From positions 1,426,001-1,490,000 of the forward strand of contig NZ_LT575468.1 of the NCBI RefSeq assembly GCF_900087055.1: a stretch of 64,000 nucleotides of DNA, in the 5' to 3' direction. The stretch is from Plesiomonas shigelloides (lineage in GTDB: Bacteria; Pseudomonadota; Gammaproteobacteria; Enterobacterales; CAMTGL01). Positions 40,248 through 49,376 of the stretch are shown one piece after another. Under the pieces are notes generated by a model that was given only the letters and a program-made list of their open reading frames with translations, searched no databases and was not told the DNA's origin. Within the stretch, counting starts at the first letter, position 1; each line of letters begins with the position of its first letter. A program made the translations under genes and the position numbers.

Positions 40248-40688
40248 ATGGAACTGAGCATTTCCCGACCCGATGATCTGTTCACCTACCGTCCAGTGGC
40301 ATTTTTTAATGATACAGAGTCGTCGTTATTGTCCTCACCGTCTTTGGTGTCTGGCCGGCAGCGTCTTGATCTCAACTTACACTGTATCAAACGACCGGAT
40401 GATACCTTTTTCGTCCGTATCAGCGGTCTGTCGATGGTCGACTCAGGCATTCGTCCAGGCGATATTCTGGTCGTAGACCGTATTTTAGCGCCGAAAAAAG
40501 GTGATTTGGTGGTGATGATGGAGCAAGGCGAAGTCGTGGTGTATGAGTTGCAGGTAAAACCTGAACTGAAATTGCTATCACTGAGCGCCGATCACGCTGA
40601 TCGCGTGGGTATGGAAAGTCTGTCTGAATTGCAGCAGATGGGGCAAGTGGGCATTGTGACCAGCATTATCCATCATATCCGCCAGTGA
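40248..40688 (+). CDS. UmuD-like S24-family protein, catalytic lysine missing
   Basis: The 146-residue protein aligns with UmuD: DLFTYRPVAFF near the N-terminus, then RQRLDLNLHCIKRPDDTFFV, SGLSMVDSGIRPGDILVVDR and the beta-rich core. The nucleophile serine is present (Ser62 in GLSM). The general-base lysine is not: where UmuD has VKKLQ, this protein has VYELQ (Tyr99-Glu100). The usual Cys-Gly or Ala-Gly cleavage dipeptide is also absent from residues 20-40. Self-cleavage is therefore doubtful. Two perfect LexA boxes and a GAGAGG ribosome site precede the ATG, so it should be strongly SOS-induced. No umuC follows; nth lies convergent. A role as a polymerase-V regulator or dominant partner is possible but unproven. 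Confidence 0.82.
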   Translation: MELSISRPDDLFTYRPVAFFNDTESSLLSSPSLVSGRQRLDLNLHCIKRPDDTFFVRISGLSMVDSGIRPGDILVVDRILAPKKGDLVVMMEQGEVVVYELQVKPELKLLSLSADHADRVGMESLSELQQMGQVGIVTSIIHHIRQ

Positions 40689-40742
40689 TGTGTAACATGT
40701 TTAACGAAATGCGTGGCACAGGGAAGGCGGTAAGCGTACTAG

Positions 40743-40804
40743 CACCTAGTATTTAGATACTAGGTGACTGGTAGATACCGGTATTGCTCGGTGCGAGTAC
40801 CGCC
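40743..40804. repeat. Inverted repeats between the umuD-like gene and nth
   Basis: CACCTAGTAT (40743-40752) and ATACTAGGTG (40757-40766) form a perfect 10-bp stem around TTAG. Next to it, CGGTA ... CTCGGTGCGAG ... TACCG (about 40779-40802) can form a second hairpin, and GGCGGTA (40726-40732) is complementary to TACCGCC (40798-40804), so the whole region could fold as one unit. There is no poly-U tail on either strand. Confidence 0.55.
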
Positions 40805-40871
40805 AGAAGTAAGACTGGCCTTGTGTCCTACGGGGGTAGCGCCTGTAAAATCTGTGAGGCCTTTGACGCAG

Positions 40872-41504
40872 TTACTCGGTCTTTTCCTTGAATTCACACA
40901 AGTCTTCGATGATGCACGAGCCACAGCGTGGTTTACGGGCGATGCAGGTATAACGCCCGTGCAGAATCAGCCAGTGGTGCACATCCAGCTTAAATTCAGC
41001 AGGGACGACTTTGAGCAGCTTTTGCTCCACCTCATTGACGTTTTTACCCGGTGCAAATCCAGTACGATTAGAGACGCGGAAAATATGCGTATCGACTGCA
41101 ATGGTCGGCCAACCAAAGGCGGTGTTCAGAACCACGTTAGCCGTTTTGCGGCCAACGCCCGGCAAGGCTTCCAGTGCTTCACGATCCTCTGGTACTTCCC
41201 CTTGATGCTGCTCTAACAAAATCCGGCAGGTCTTGATGACATTTTCTGCCTTGCTGTTAAATAGCCCAATGGTTTTGATGTATTCCTTGAGCCCATCTAC
41301 GCCCAAATCCAAGATAGTCTGTGGTGTATTGGCGACCGGATAGAGTTTATCGGTCGCTTTATTCACACTTACATCGGTGGCTTGCGCCGACAGCATCACC
41401 GCTATCAACAGCTCAAACGGCGTACTGTATTTCAGTTCAGTGGTAGGTTTGGGATTCTCTGCCCGCAGGCGTTCTAAGATCTCGATCCGTTTCTTCTGAT
41501 TCAT
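40872..41504 (-). CDS. nth: Endonuclease III
   Basis: The 210-residue DNA glycosylase/AP lyase removes oxidised pyrimidines. It has the helix-hairpin-helix ALPGVGRKTANVVLN with the catalytic lysine, the catalytic aspartate in VDTHIFRVSNR, and the C-terminal [4Fe-4S] motif C-X6-C-X2-C-X5-C seen as CIARKPRCGSCIIEDLC. It is the last gene of the rsx operon (24 bp after rsxE), the same order as in E. coli. Confidence 0.97.
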   Translation of the reverse strand: MNQKKRIEILERLRAENPKPTTELKYSTPFELLIAVMLSAQATDVSVNKATDKLYPVANTPQTILDLGVDGLKEYIKTIGLFNSKAENVIKTCRILLEQHQGEVPEDREALEALPGVGRKTANVVLNTAFGWPTIAVDTHIFRVSNRTGFAPGKNVNEVEQKLLKVVPAEFKLDVHHWLILHGRYTCIARKPRCGSCIIEDLCEFKEKTE

Positions 41505-41528
41505 TACTGCCGCTTTAGCTGTGTTTGA

Positions 41529-42230
41529 TTAATGACAACTGTGAATTTTCTTCAGATCGTCCGCCGAAGCTGAAGGTGCTGGCGTGGCAGCGCGATTTTT
41601 CATGCGCTGATCGATCATGTATTTGGCCGCCAGCATCAAACCTAAGCCGATAAATGCGCCAGGAGGCAAGATGGCCAGCAGGAAACTGTTATCCAGATGG
41701 AAGACCTCAATGCGCAGCACTTTGGCCCATGAGCCCAGCAGTAAATCGGCACCATCAAACAGCGTCCCTTTACCGATGATTTCACGCAGGCTTCCCAGCA
41801 CAAATAAAGCTAAGGTTGCGCCTAAACCGGTAGCGAAACCATCGAGTGCCGAGTCTGCCACGTTGTTCTTGGCGGCAAAGGCCTCGGCACGACCGATCAC
41901 GATACAGTTGGTGACGATCAGCGGGATAAAAATCCCCAGTGATTGGTACAGACCAAACGCATAGGCGTTGATCAGTAGCTGTACTGCTGTAACCACTGAT
42001 GCGATGATCATGACGTAAATCGGGATCCGAATTTCACTCGGCACCCACTGGCGAATCGCTGAAATCACTACGTTGGTACAAACCAGCACCAACATGGTGG
42101 CCAGACCCAGCCCCAGTGCGTTAGTTGCGGTTGAGGTCACGGCCAAAAGAGGGCACAGACCGAGCAGTTGAACCAGTGCCGAGTTATTCTTCCACAGACC
42201 TTGAACGAGAATGTCACGTGAATTGTTCAT
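41529..42230 (-). CDS. rsxE: Electron transport complex subunit RsxE
   Basis: The 233-residue membrane protein is the RnfE/RsxE homologue, with about six hydrophobic helices and family blocks [16 protein letters not shown] and [20 protein letters not shown]. Together with RsxA it forms the paired membrane core near the Fe-S site. A GTG two codons upstream (42236) is in frame; ATG 42230 has GGAG at good spacing and starts [13 protein letters not shown]. The C-terminus has an Ala/Pro/Ser stretch ([16 protein letters not shown]). Confidence 0.93.
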   Translation of the reverse strand: MNNSRDILVQGLWKNNSALVQLLGLCPLLAVTSTATNALGLGLATMLVLVCTNVVISAIRQWVPSEIRIPIYVMIIASVVTAVQLLINAYAFGLYQSLGIFIPLIVTNCIVIGRAEAFAAKNNVADSALDGFATGLGATLALFVLGSLREIIGKGTLFDGADLLLGSWAKVLRIEVFHLDNSFLLAILPPGAFIGLGLMLAAKYMIDQRMKNRAATPAPSASADDLKKIHSCH

Positions 42231-42257
42231 ATACACTCCGGTGATGCTGGCCGTGAA

Positions 42258-42887
42258 TTATTCGCCACAATCAGGTTGCTGAGTAAACAGTGCCTGACCA
42301 TGGTGACGGACATAAATCAGCGTGTTCTTCACGCCACCGACAACGGCGCGTGGGGTGATTGTCGCGCCGGTAAATTGGTCGAACATGCCGCCATCTTTGC
42401 GTACCGCCCAACGTGGGTCGTTATCGTCATGCAGCACTTTGTCTTTAAAGCTTAAGATCCAATCAGAGATCCGCAGATCGATTTTATCCCCTAAGCCCGG
42501 TGTTTCGTGGTGTTCGAGCACGCGAACCCCCAACGATTCGCCACTGAGGGTTGCGCCAACCATCAACTGAATTGCACCGGAATAGCCGTTCGGCGCGGTG
42601 CTTTCGATAGCCAGAGCCACCGGTTTACCATCTAAACGCGCCAGATAGGCTTTGTGTGGGACGGCTGAGCCGAGCAGGGCGGGATCAGTTACCATGACGC
42701 ACTCTTTGAGAGGGTCATTGTTGTACAGGTTAGACGGCAATACCTGATTGAGCAGGATCTTTTGCTGCTGCTTGGTTTGTTCGGCGATGCGATCTGCCGT
42801 AAGCAGATTGACTACTACGACAGTGCCAACGGCAATCAAGGCAAAGACGGCCAGCGTAATACCGTGCCGGCGCATGGTTGGTAACAT
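42258..42887 (-). CDS. rsxG: Electron transport complex flavoprotein RsxG
   Basis: The 209-residue periplasm-facing subunit has an N-terminal membrane helix ([18 protein letters not shown]) and the covalent-FMN motif [10 protein letters not shown], where a threonine carries the flavin. It belongs to the Rsx/Rnf complex, which in E. coli keeps SoxR reduced. It sits 28 bp upstream of rsxE and 10 bp downstream of rsxD. Confidence 0.94.
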   Translation of the reverse strand: MLPTMRRHGITLAVFALIAVGTVVVVNLLTADRIAEQTKQQQKILLNQVLPSNLYNNDPLKECVMVTDPALLGSAVPHKAYLARLDGKPVALAIESTAPNGYSGAIQLMVGATLSGESLGVRVLEHHETPGLGDKIDLRISDWILSFKDKVLHDDNDPRWAVRKDGGMFDQFTGATITPRAVVGGVKNTLIYVRHHGQALFTQQPDCGE

Positions 42888-42896
42888 GGAGACTCC

Positions 42897-43943
42897 TTAG
42901 CGTCCGTATACGCGTGGCTGGGTATAGTGGTCAATCAGTGGCACGGCCATGTTGGCGATCAGCACGCCAAAGGCGACGCCGTCGGGGTAACCGCCGAGAG
43001 TCCGGATCAGGTATACCATCAGTCCGACCACGGCACCAAAGATCAAACGACCGCGGAAGGTCGTAGATGCGGTCACTGGATCGGTAGCAATGAAAAACGC
43101 ACCGAACATGGTTGCACCTGAGAACAATTCAAACAGCGGCGTGCCGCTTGCATCAGGCGCGACCAGCCAACCGATCGTAGAGGCAATGGTCAGCGTCAGC
43201 AGGAAACTGACGGGGATCATCCACTGGATGGTTTTGCGGAACAGCAGATACAGACCACCGAGCAAAAAGCCGATGTTGACCCACATCCAACCTAAACCGG
43301 CAAAACTGCCGAAGATCGGTTTTTGCATGATTTCGTGGGCAGTCAGACCGTTTTTCAAGCTGGTTTTCAGCGTGTCGAGCGGGGTGGCTTGTGTCACGCC
43401 GTCGATGTCCAGCATCAGCTGATGCAAAGTATTCCCTTCACCGGTATGGCCGGTGAAGATGACGTTCAAGCAATCCATAAAGCTGACTGGTTCGCTTTGT
43501 AATCCCAGAACCGGTAACCACGAGGTCATCTGTACGGGAAAGGAGATCAACAAGACAACATAGCCCACCATCGCTGGGTTAAACAGGTTTTGCCCTAAGC
43601 CACCGTACAGCTGTTTGGCAATAATGATGGCAAACAAGGTACCGATGACAATGATCCACCAAGGTGCGAGTGGTGGGATGCAGATCCCAAGCAACAGACC
43701 GGTAAGCGCTGCCGTACTGTCTTGCAGGGTTTTCCACACTGGCTTTTTGCGTAGCAGCAGCACTGCGCTTTCTGCGAGTACGGCCACCACGATGGCTAAT
43801 AGGATTTGGATCAGGTTACCCCAGCCAAAGAAGTAGCACTGCGCAGCGACACCCGGAATACAGGCAAGCATCACCTGCCGCATTATGACGTTAGTGCTGC
43901 GGTGGTTATGCGTGTAAGGGGAGCTTGCTATTTTGAAAACCAT
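42897..43943 (-). CDS. rsxD: Electron transport complex subunit RsxD
   Basis: The 348-residue protein has about nine hydrophobic helices and the flavinylation segment [10 protein letters not shown], in which the threonine is the expected FMN attachment site. Other family blocks are [20 protein letters not shown] and [20 protein letters not shown]. Its ATG follows directly on the rsxC stop. Confidence 0.94.
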   Translation of the reverse strand: MVFKIASSPYTHNHRSTNVIMRQVMLACIPGVAAQCYFFGWGNLIQILLAIVVAVLAESAVLLLRKKPVWKTLQDSTAALTGLLLGICIPPLAPWWIIVIGTLFAIIIAKQLYGGLGQNLFNPAMVGYVVLLISFPVQMTSWLPVLGLQSEPVSFMDCLNVIFTGHTGEGNTLHQLMLDIDGVTQATPLDTLKTSLKNGLTAHEIMQKPIFGSFAGLGWMWVNIGFLLGGLYLLFRKTIQWMIPVSFLLTLTIASTIGWLVAPDASGTPLFELFSGATMFGAFFIATDPVTASTTFRGRLIFGAVVGLMVYLIRTLGGYPDGVAFGVLIANMAVPLIDHYTQPRVYGR

Positions 43944-46499
43944 TTATTCCTCACTCGCCTGAGTTTTTGCTTGTTCCTGTGCCGCTTTACGCGCTTTAGC
44001 GCGAGCAATGGCAGCAGCTACCGCCGCTTTACGTGGATCAACCGCTTCCGTAGTGGCATCGCTTGGCGTTGCCGTGCTTTCCACATTCGGCGCTACAGTT
44101 GCCGGCTCGGTGTGATTAACTGCGGAAGTGGTATCAGCACCTTGCTCTTGCGCGGCTTTACGCGCTTTAGCGCGAGCAATGGCAGCAGCTACCGCCGCTT
44201 TACGTGGATCAACCGCTTCGGCAGTGGCATCGCTTGGCGTAGCCGCGCTTTCGGCATTTGGCCCTTCGGTTGCCGGTTCACTGTGATTAACGGCTGCTGT
44301 GATATCAGTACCTTGCTCTTGCGCGGCTTTACGCGCTTTAGCGCGAGCAATGGCAGCAGCTACTGCGGCTTTGCGTGGATCAACTGCTTCCGTAGTGGCA
44401 TCGCTTGGTGTTGCCGTGTTTTCGGCATTCGGCGCTTCGGCTACCGGTTCGTTGTGATTAATGACGGCAGTGGTATCAGTACCTTGCTCTTGCGCGGCTT
44501 TACGCGCTTTAGCACGAGCAATAGCGGCAGCTACCGCCGCTTTACGTGGATCAACCGCTTCGGCAGTGGCATCGCTTGGCGTTGCCGTGCTTTCAGCATT
44601 CGGTGCTACGGTTGCCGGTTCGTTGTGGCTAGCTGCAGCTGTGGTATCAGCACCTTGCTCTTGCGCGGCTTTACGTGCTTTAGCGCGAGCAATAGCAGCC
44701 GCTACCGCCGCTTGGCGTGGGTCGGTGTTCTCACTGCTGTCTGCTACACCAGACGCTGGTGCTGTTGATGACTCCGCATTTTGTTGCGCAGCTTTACGCG
44801 CACGCTGTTCTCGCGCCAGTTGTTTGCGCGCTTCGCGTGCGGCCGCCATGGAGTCATCGGCAACCACAGGCGCACTTTCAGCATCCGGCGTCAGTGGACG
44901 TAATTGTTGAATCGGTTGTGCATCAGCTGACGGTACTGTTGATTCTGGCGCGGCGCTTTGTGCTTGTTTGGCTTTAATACGCGCCAATACCGCTTGTACC
45001 GGATCAACACCTTCGCTGCTGGTTTGTGAGGCGCGACGAGCTTGCGCGGCTTGTTGGGCACGCTGTTCGCGCTCTTCTTTTTCGCGTTGCAGACGTTGTT
45101 GCTTGGCTTCAAAGCGCTGTTTAGCGATTTCAGACTTACGCTCTTCGCGGCGAATCTCCCACAGCTCTGCTTTTTCTTGGCGGTAGTACTGCACCAGCGG
45201 GATGTTGCTCGGGCAAACATAGGCACACGCACCGCACTCGATACAATCCATAATGTTGTATTGGCGCGCTTTGTCATGCTCTTTACCACGGCTGAACCAG
45301 TACAGTTGCTGCGGCAGCAGATTAACCGGGCAGGCATCCGCACAGGAGCTGCAACGGATACAGGCCTGCTCGGCATGCTCTTCGCCAAATTCTGCAGCGC
45401 CAGGCGCCAAAATACAGTTGGTGATCTTCACCACGGGAACGTCCAGATGCGGCAAGCTAAAGCCCATCAGTGGACCACCGATGATGATCTGCCCATTCCC
45501 AGCGGTGCGGCGATAACCCGCGTGGCTCAGCAAGTGCTGCACCGGCGTACCTAAGCGCGCCCAAATGTTACCTTTGTCGTGAATGGCATCACCGGTCAGG
45601 GTAACGACACGCTCGATCAGTGGCTCACCTTCGATAATGGCGCGCTTAATGGCAAAAGCGGTACCGACGTTTTGCATCAACACACCGATCGCCGAGGAGT
45701 GTTTGCCTTTAGGCACTTCCATCCCCGTGAGGATCTTGATGAGTTGCTTGGCACCACCAGACGGATATTTCGTTGGAATAATGCGCAGCTGAATATCTTC
45801 GCTGCCATCAAGGCTTTTACGCAGGCTTTCGATGGCTAGGCTCTTGTTATCCTCAATACCAATGACGACCTGCTCAGGGCGCAGAATATGGCGCAGGATC
45901 CGAATCCCTTCGATGATTTCATCGGCGCGATCTTGCATTAAACGATCGTCAGCGGTGATATAAGGCTCACATTCTGCGGCGTTGATGATCAGCAATTTGA
46001 TCAGGTTTGCGCCGCCGGTGAGTTTGGCTGCGGTAGGGAAGCCAGCGCCGCCAAGACCGGCAATACCTGCCGATCGAATCTTGGCAATCAACTGTTCAGG
46101 GGTGAGCAGATGATAATCTTCAATCTGTTCGCGTTCGACCCACGTGTCGTTGCCATCTGGCTCAATCACCACGCAAAGATCGCTGAGTCCAGAAGGATGC
46201 GCGATGGTGCGCGGCTCGACTGCGATAATCGTACCTGAGGTCGGGGCATGAACGGGCAATATGCGTCCGCCACCATGATACTGCGTCAGCGGCTGTCCTT
46301 TGAGAACCTTTTCACCGGTTTTAACAATCAGATTGCCAGCTTGACCCGCGTGCTGTTGCAGTGGCACGACATAATAGGGCGCCAGATCGATTCGGCGAAT
46401 CGGAGTATTGTTGGATTGTGACTTCATTTCCGGCGGATGGATCCCACCGTCAAAATCCCAAATACGGCCGCTCTGGATGGCCTTAATCACACTGGACAT
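43944..46499 (-). CDS. rsxC: Electron transport complex subunit RsxC with repeat-rich C-terminus
   Basis: The 851-residue peripheral subunit has an N-terminal domain (residues 1-60), an NADH/FMN-binding domain ([30 protein letters not shown]), an SLBB domain and two [4Fe-4S] motifs ([12 protein letters not shown] and [12 protein letters not shown]). After about residue 445 comes a long charged coiled-coil-like tail, ending in five copies of a 23-residue Ala/Arg/Lys unit with a 57-residue period. RsxC is proposed to accept electrons from NADH and pass them to RsxB and the membrane core. E. coli RsxC has a similar but differently built tail. Confidence 0.95.
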   Translation of the reverse strand: MSSVIKAIQSGRIWDFDGGIHPPEMKSQSNNTPIRRIDLAPYYVVPLQQHAGQAGNLIVKTGEKVLKGQPLTQYHGGGRILPVHAPTSGTIIAVEPRTIAHPSGLSDLCVVIEPDGNDTWVEREQIEDYHLLTPEQLIAKIRSAGIAGLGGAGFPTAAKLTGGANLIKLLIINAAECEPYITADDRLMQDRADEIIEGIRILRHILRPEQVVIGIEDNKSLAIESLRKSLDGSEDIQLRIIPTKYPSGGAKQLIKILTGMEVPKGKHSSAIGVLMQNVGTAFAIKRAIIEGEPLIERVVTLTGDAIHDKGNIWARLGTPVQHLLSHAGYRRTAGNGQIIIGGPLMGFSLPHLDVPVVKITNCILAPGAAEFGEEHAEQACIRCSSCADACPVNLLPQQLYWFSRGKEHDKARQYNIMDCIECGACAYVCPSNIPLVQYYRQEKAELWEIRREERKSEIAKQRFEAKQQRLQREKEEREQRAQQAAQARRASQTSSEGVDPVQAVLARIKAKQAQSAAPESTVPSADAQPIQQLRPLTPDAESAPVVADDSMAAAREARKQLAREQRARKAAQQNAESSTAPASGVADSSENTDPRQAAVAAAIARAKARKAAQEQGADTTAAASHNEPATVAPNAESTATPSDATAEAVDPRKAAVAAAIARAKARKAAQEQGTDTTAVINHNEPVAEAPNAENTATPSDATTEAVDPRKAAVAAAIARAKARKAAQEQGTDITAAVNHSEPATEGPNAESAATPSDATAEAVDPRKAAVAAAIARAKARKAAQEQGADTTSAVNHTEPATVAPNVESTATPSDATTEAVDPRKAAVAAAIARAKARKAAQEQAKTQASEE
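43971..44723 (-). repeat. rsxC: 171-bp tandem repeats coding the RsxC C-terminus
   Basis: The block [20 protein letters not shown] followed by QEQ occurs five times at an exact 57-codon spacing, with 34-residue acidic/Thr/Ala spacers ([17 protein letters not shown]) between. The repeats are nearly identical in DNA over much of each unit, so they should be prone to copy-number change by slippage or recombination. Confidence 0.93.
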
Positions 46500-46502
46500 A
46501 AC

Positions 46503-47063
46503 TTAACTAACGACCTTTACTGGAATGGTGTTCAGATCCCACTTCCATGTGTCGGGGGTCACACTGACCGGCTGCATTTCAATGCAATCCGTCGGGCAGG
46601 GGGCAACACACAGATCACAGCCGGTGCAGAGATCAGAAATAACGGTATGGACTGACTTAGTCGAGCCAATGATGGCATCAACCGGACAGGCCTGAATACA
46701 TTTGGTGCAGCCGATGCACTGTTCTTCGTGAATAAAGGCGACAAATTTGCGTGGCTCGGCATTCTCTGCGTTCGCATCTGCAGCAGGAGGCTCAACGCCC
46801 AGCAAGTCAGCAATTTTCAGTACAACTGCTTCGCCACCTGGGGCGCACTTGTTGATTTGCTCACCATTGCTGACCGCCTCGGCATACGGGCGGCAGCCAG
46901 GATACCCACATTGCCCACACTGGCTTTGCGGTAAAATCGCATCGAGTTGATCGACGATCGGATCGGCTTCAACTTTAAACTTGATGGAGGCGAAACCCAG
47001 TAATACGCCAAACAGCAGCGCTAGCCCGATCAGTGCTAACACGGCCCAAAACAGAGTCATCAT
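46503..47063 (-). CDS. rsxB: Electron transport complex ferredoxin subunit RsxB
   Basis: The 186-residue protein has an N-terminal membrane anchor (residues 4-24), an Fe-S domain with [15 protein letters not shown] and two [4Fe-4S] ferredoxin motifs, [12 protein letters not shown] and [12 protein letters not shown]. It relays electrons from RsxC to the membrane subunits. It is spaced 3 bp from both rsxA and rsxC. Confidence 0.96.
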   Translation of the reverse strand: MMTLFWAVLALIGLALLFGVLLGFASIKFKVEADPIVDQLDAILPQSQCGQCGYPGCRPYAEAVSNGEQINKCAPGGEAVVLKIADLLGVEPPAADANAENAEPRKFVAFIHEEQCIGCTKCIQACPVDAIIGSTKSVHTVISDLCTGCDLCVAPCPTDCIEMQPVSVTPDTWKWDLNTIPVKVVS

Positions 47064-47066
47064 TTT

Positions 47067-47645
47067 TTATTTAACCAGTCCGGTAAAGCCCATAAACGCC
47101 AGCGACATCAGTCCGGCGGTAATCAATGCAATCGATGAGCCTTTAAAAGGGGCCGGAATATCGGCCAATGCAATACGCTCGCGCAGTGCGGCAAACAAAA
47201 CCAATACCAGAGAAAAGCCCACCGCAGCGCCAAAGCCATACACGATAGACTGCATAAAGTTATGAGCCAGATTGGTGTTCAGCAGCGCGACACCCAGCAC
47301 CGCACAGTTGGTGGTGATTAGCGGCAAGAAAATGCCCAACAGGCGATATAACGCAGGGCTACTTTTACGCACCACCATTTCGGTGAACTGCACGACAACG
47401 GCAATAACCAGAATAAATGAAAGGGTACGCAGATAACCGATGCCAAACGGGATCAGAATAAAGCGATCCATCAGGTATGAGCATACCGATGCTAGCGTCA
47501 TAACAAATGTGGTGGCTAAGCCCATTCCTATGGCCGTTTCCAGCTTTTTCGATACGCCCATAAAAGGACACAAGCCGAGAAACTTGACCAAGACAAAGTT
47601 ATTAACGAGCACTGTTCCGATGAGCAGCAAAAGATACTCAGTCAT
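47067..47645 (-). CDS. rsxA: Electron transport complex subunit RsxA
   Basis: The 192-residue protein is highly conserved, with about six helices, [20 protein letters not shown] at residues 20-39 and [15 protein letters not shown] in the middle; the two cysteines are expected to bind the membrane Fe-S centre shared with RsxE. It is the first gene of rsxABCDGE-nth. The 162 bp upstream should hold the operon promoter. Confidence 0.96.
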   Translation of the reverse strand: MTEYLLLLIGTVLVNNFVLVKFLGLCPFMGVSKKLETAIGMGLATTFVMTLASVCSYLMDRFILIPFGIGYLRTLSFILVIAVVVQFTEMVVRKSSPALYRLLGIFLPLITTNCAVLGVALLNTNLAHNFMQSIVYGFGAAVGFSLVLVLFAALRERIALADIPAPFKGSSIALITAGLMSLAFMGFTGLVK

Positions 47646-47738
47646 CCGGTCTACCTTTCATGATAAAAAACCGAGGTATTATCGGCAATTATAACTCTGC
47701 CGACAACCGGACAATCGATTTCGCCCTAATAAGCGGAC

Positions 47739-47771
47739 AAGAAACACGCACCATAAAGGCACGTGTTTCTT
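47739..47771. terminator. Hairpin between the GGDEF/EAL gene and rsxA
   Basis: AAGAAACACG (47739-47748) is perfectly complementary to CGTGTTTCTT (47762-47771) around a 13-base loop. The downstream tail on the minus strand is not U-rich, so it may be a weak terminator of the upstream gene or part of the rsxA leader. Confidence 0.4.
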
Positions 47772-47807
47772 AGGGGATAGGCTGAAATTATGATAATTAT
47801 CAGTTTA

Positions 47808-49376
47808 TTAACTTACCATACGCAACAATTCGGAATCTTGCACTGGTTTGGGCTTCGCCACGATATAGCCTTGAATCGCATCCACTCGCAGATGCGCTAG
47901 CATGGTTTTGTCTTCCTGCTTTTCCACATTTTCTGCAATGATTTTGGTGCCTAAACGGTGCAGCGTATCGATAAATAAACGTAATACCTGCTGCAAAGAT
48001 TTGTTGGCTTCAATATCACGGGTATAGCGTGGGTCGAGTTTCACAAATGATGGCTTATAACGTGACAGCAACGCTAACCCATCGAGCTGTTGGCCAAAAT
48101 GACACAAACATACCCGCACCCCATGTTGGTGCAGTAACGTGATCAGTTTGCCGGCATTGTCAGGATAGGTCTGGATTGCTTCCGTTTGGATCTCCATCAC
48201 CAAGTGTGGCGTGACGGCAGGGTTTTTCTCCAGATACTGGGTTAACCAGTGTAAAAACTGCGGCTCGTTGATGGTATGAAAGCCTAAGTTAACCGCCAAA
48301 ACCCCATCACCTTTGAAGCCTTGCAAAATGCTGGTGATCTTGGTCAGCAGCATCATATCCAGCTGTGCCATACGACCATGATATTCGGCCATCGCGATCA
48401 CTTTGTCGGTCGACATCGCCCCTTTGGAGAAGGTAAAGCGCGAGAACAGCTCATGATATTTCGGCATGCTGTCATTCACGCTCAGCGTGGTCTGGATATT
48501 GAACTCCACATCCGCATTGGCGATTTGCTGATCTAGCTCGCTAAACCAGTCATCCACTTGAGGCTGTTCGGTATGATCAACTTGCCAACAGCGATGGGGC
48601 AGTGATGAGACAATGCGCAGGCTCTCTTCTGCTTGACTCAGTGCGGCACCCCACTGGTTGCCGTAGAAAGAGATAAACGCGATATTGGCGGCTCGTGTGA
48701 TTTGGTGGCGTTGCGCCAGTTGTTCCAGCGCTTGGGCGCAGCGCTCAGCAAGACGTTCGGGCTGCTCAATTTGGTGCGCTGAGGCGACCCACGCGAACAT
48801 CGCACCTTCAAAGCGGTATAACTGTCCAAGTGGCAGACCATGCAGAGTTAATTGTTCTGCGATCTCTTGAATGAACAGATCGCCGAGTTTGGATCCTCCG
48901 CGTTGATTAAGCTCAGTCAGAGGCGTGGCGTGGATCAGCGCTAACCAGTGCTTAGCCCCGTTTTCAGGCAGTAACGAGAGCTGATGAATGAAGCTCGCAC
49001 GATTTGGTAAGCCGGTGAGTGGGTCGCGGTTTACGTCTTTAGCAATCAGGTCGAGGCGATGCTCCAACTCGGTTTTTTCTTGTCGCCAACCTTGCGCATA
49101 TTTTGCCGCTAATTTCGCTTCTGGAATTTCGCCGGCACTGGCAGCCATATTCAGACTTTGCTCCAGCTTAATCAAACGTTCAGAAGCGTTTTTCTGGTTT
49201 TGCATTATTTCCAGAGTGAGTAATGTGCCACAAATAAGCAATATTGCAGGAATGCTAATGCTTAAAGACAATGAATATGCACTTTGAATATAAACAACAC
49301 CTGTGGTTAACACAAAACACAAGAGAGCACGCCAAATAGCAGCTGAACGGGACAGGGCTATATTCATCGAATTCAT
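47808..49376 (-). CDS. CsrD-like protein with degenerate GGDEF and EAL domains
   Basis: The 522-residue protein has two N-terminal hydrophobic segments (about 14-32 and 38-56), a short coiled coil, a GGDEF-like domain starting at DPLTGLPNRASFIHQ (about 118) and an EAL-like domain (about 285-520). Both active sites look lost: the GGDEF loop reads RFEGAMF, the EAL motif reads MEIQTEA, and the metal-binding DDFGTG motif reads CHFGQQ; the terminal AEGVET and QGY motifs survive as AENVEK and IQGYIVAKP. This pattern matches CsrD, which needs no catalysis but promotes RNase E decay of CsrB/C RNAs. It is shorter than E. coli CsrD (646). It may be a CsrD/MshH relative or another c-di-GMP effector. Confidence 0.8.
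   Translation of the reverse strand: MNSMNIALSRSAAIWRALLCFVLTTGVVYIQSAYSLSLSISIPAILLICGTLLTLEIMQNQKNASERLIKLEQSLNMAASAGEIPEAKLAAKYAQGWRQEKTELEHRLDLIAKDVNRDPLTGLPNRASFIHQLSLLPENGAKHWLALIHATPLTELNQRGGSKLGDLFIQEIAEQLTLHGLPLGQLYRFEGAMFAWVASAHQIEQPERLAERCAQALEQLAQRHQITRAANIAFISFYGNQWGAALSQAEESLRIVSSLPHRCWQVDHTEQPQVDDWFSELDQQIANADVEFNIQTTLSVNDSMPKYHELFSRFTFSKGAMSTDKVIAMAEYHGRMAQLDMMLLTKITSILQGFKGDGVLAVNLGFHTINEPQFLHWLTQYLEKNPAVTPHLVMEIQTEAIQTYPDNAGKLITLLHQHGVRVCLCHFGQQLDGLALLSRYKPSFVKLDPRYTRDIEANKSLQQVLRLFIDTLHRLGTKIIAENVEKQEDKTMLAHLRVDAIQGYIVAKPKPVQDSELLRMVS

Noticed and set aside
40764-41216. 150-codon ORF antisense to nth
   Set aside because: It lies opposite the conserved nth coding sequence and begins in the palindromic intergenic block.
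43971-44723. Regularly spaced repeats as a CRISPR array
   Set aside because: The repeats are 171 bp apart, in frame inside rsxC, and encode a conserved type of protein tail. They do not have the 20-40 bp repeat and spacer pattern of CRISPR.
43806-44768. 320-codon ORF antisense to rsxC
   Set aside because: Its repeats mirror the 171-bp coding repeats of rsxC on the other strand, and it has a low-complexity Arg/Ser/Phe composition. It is a shadow of the real gene.
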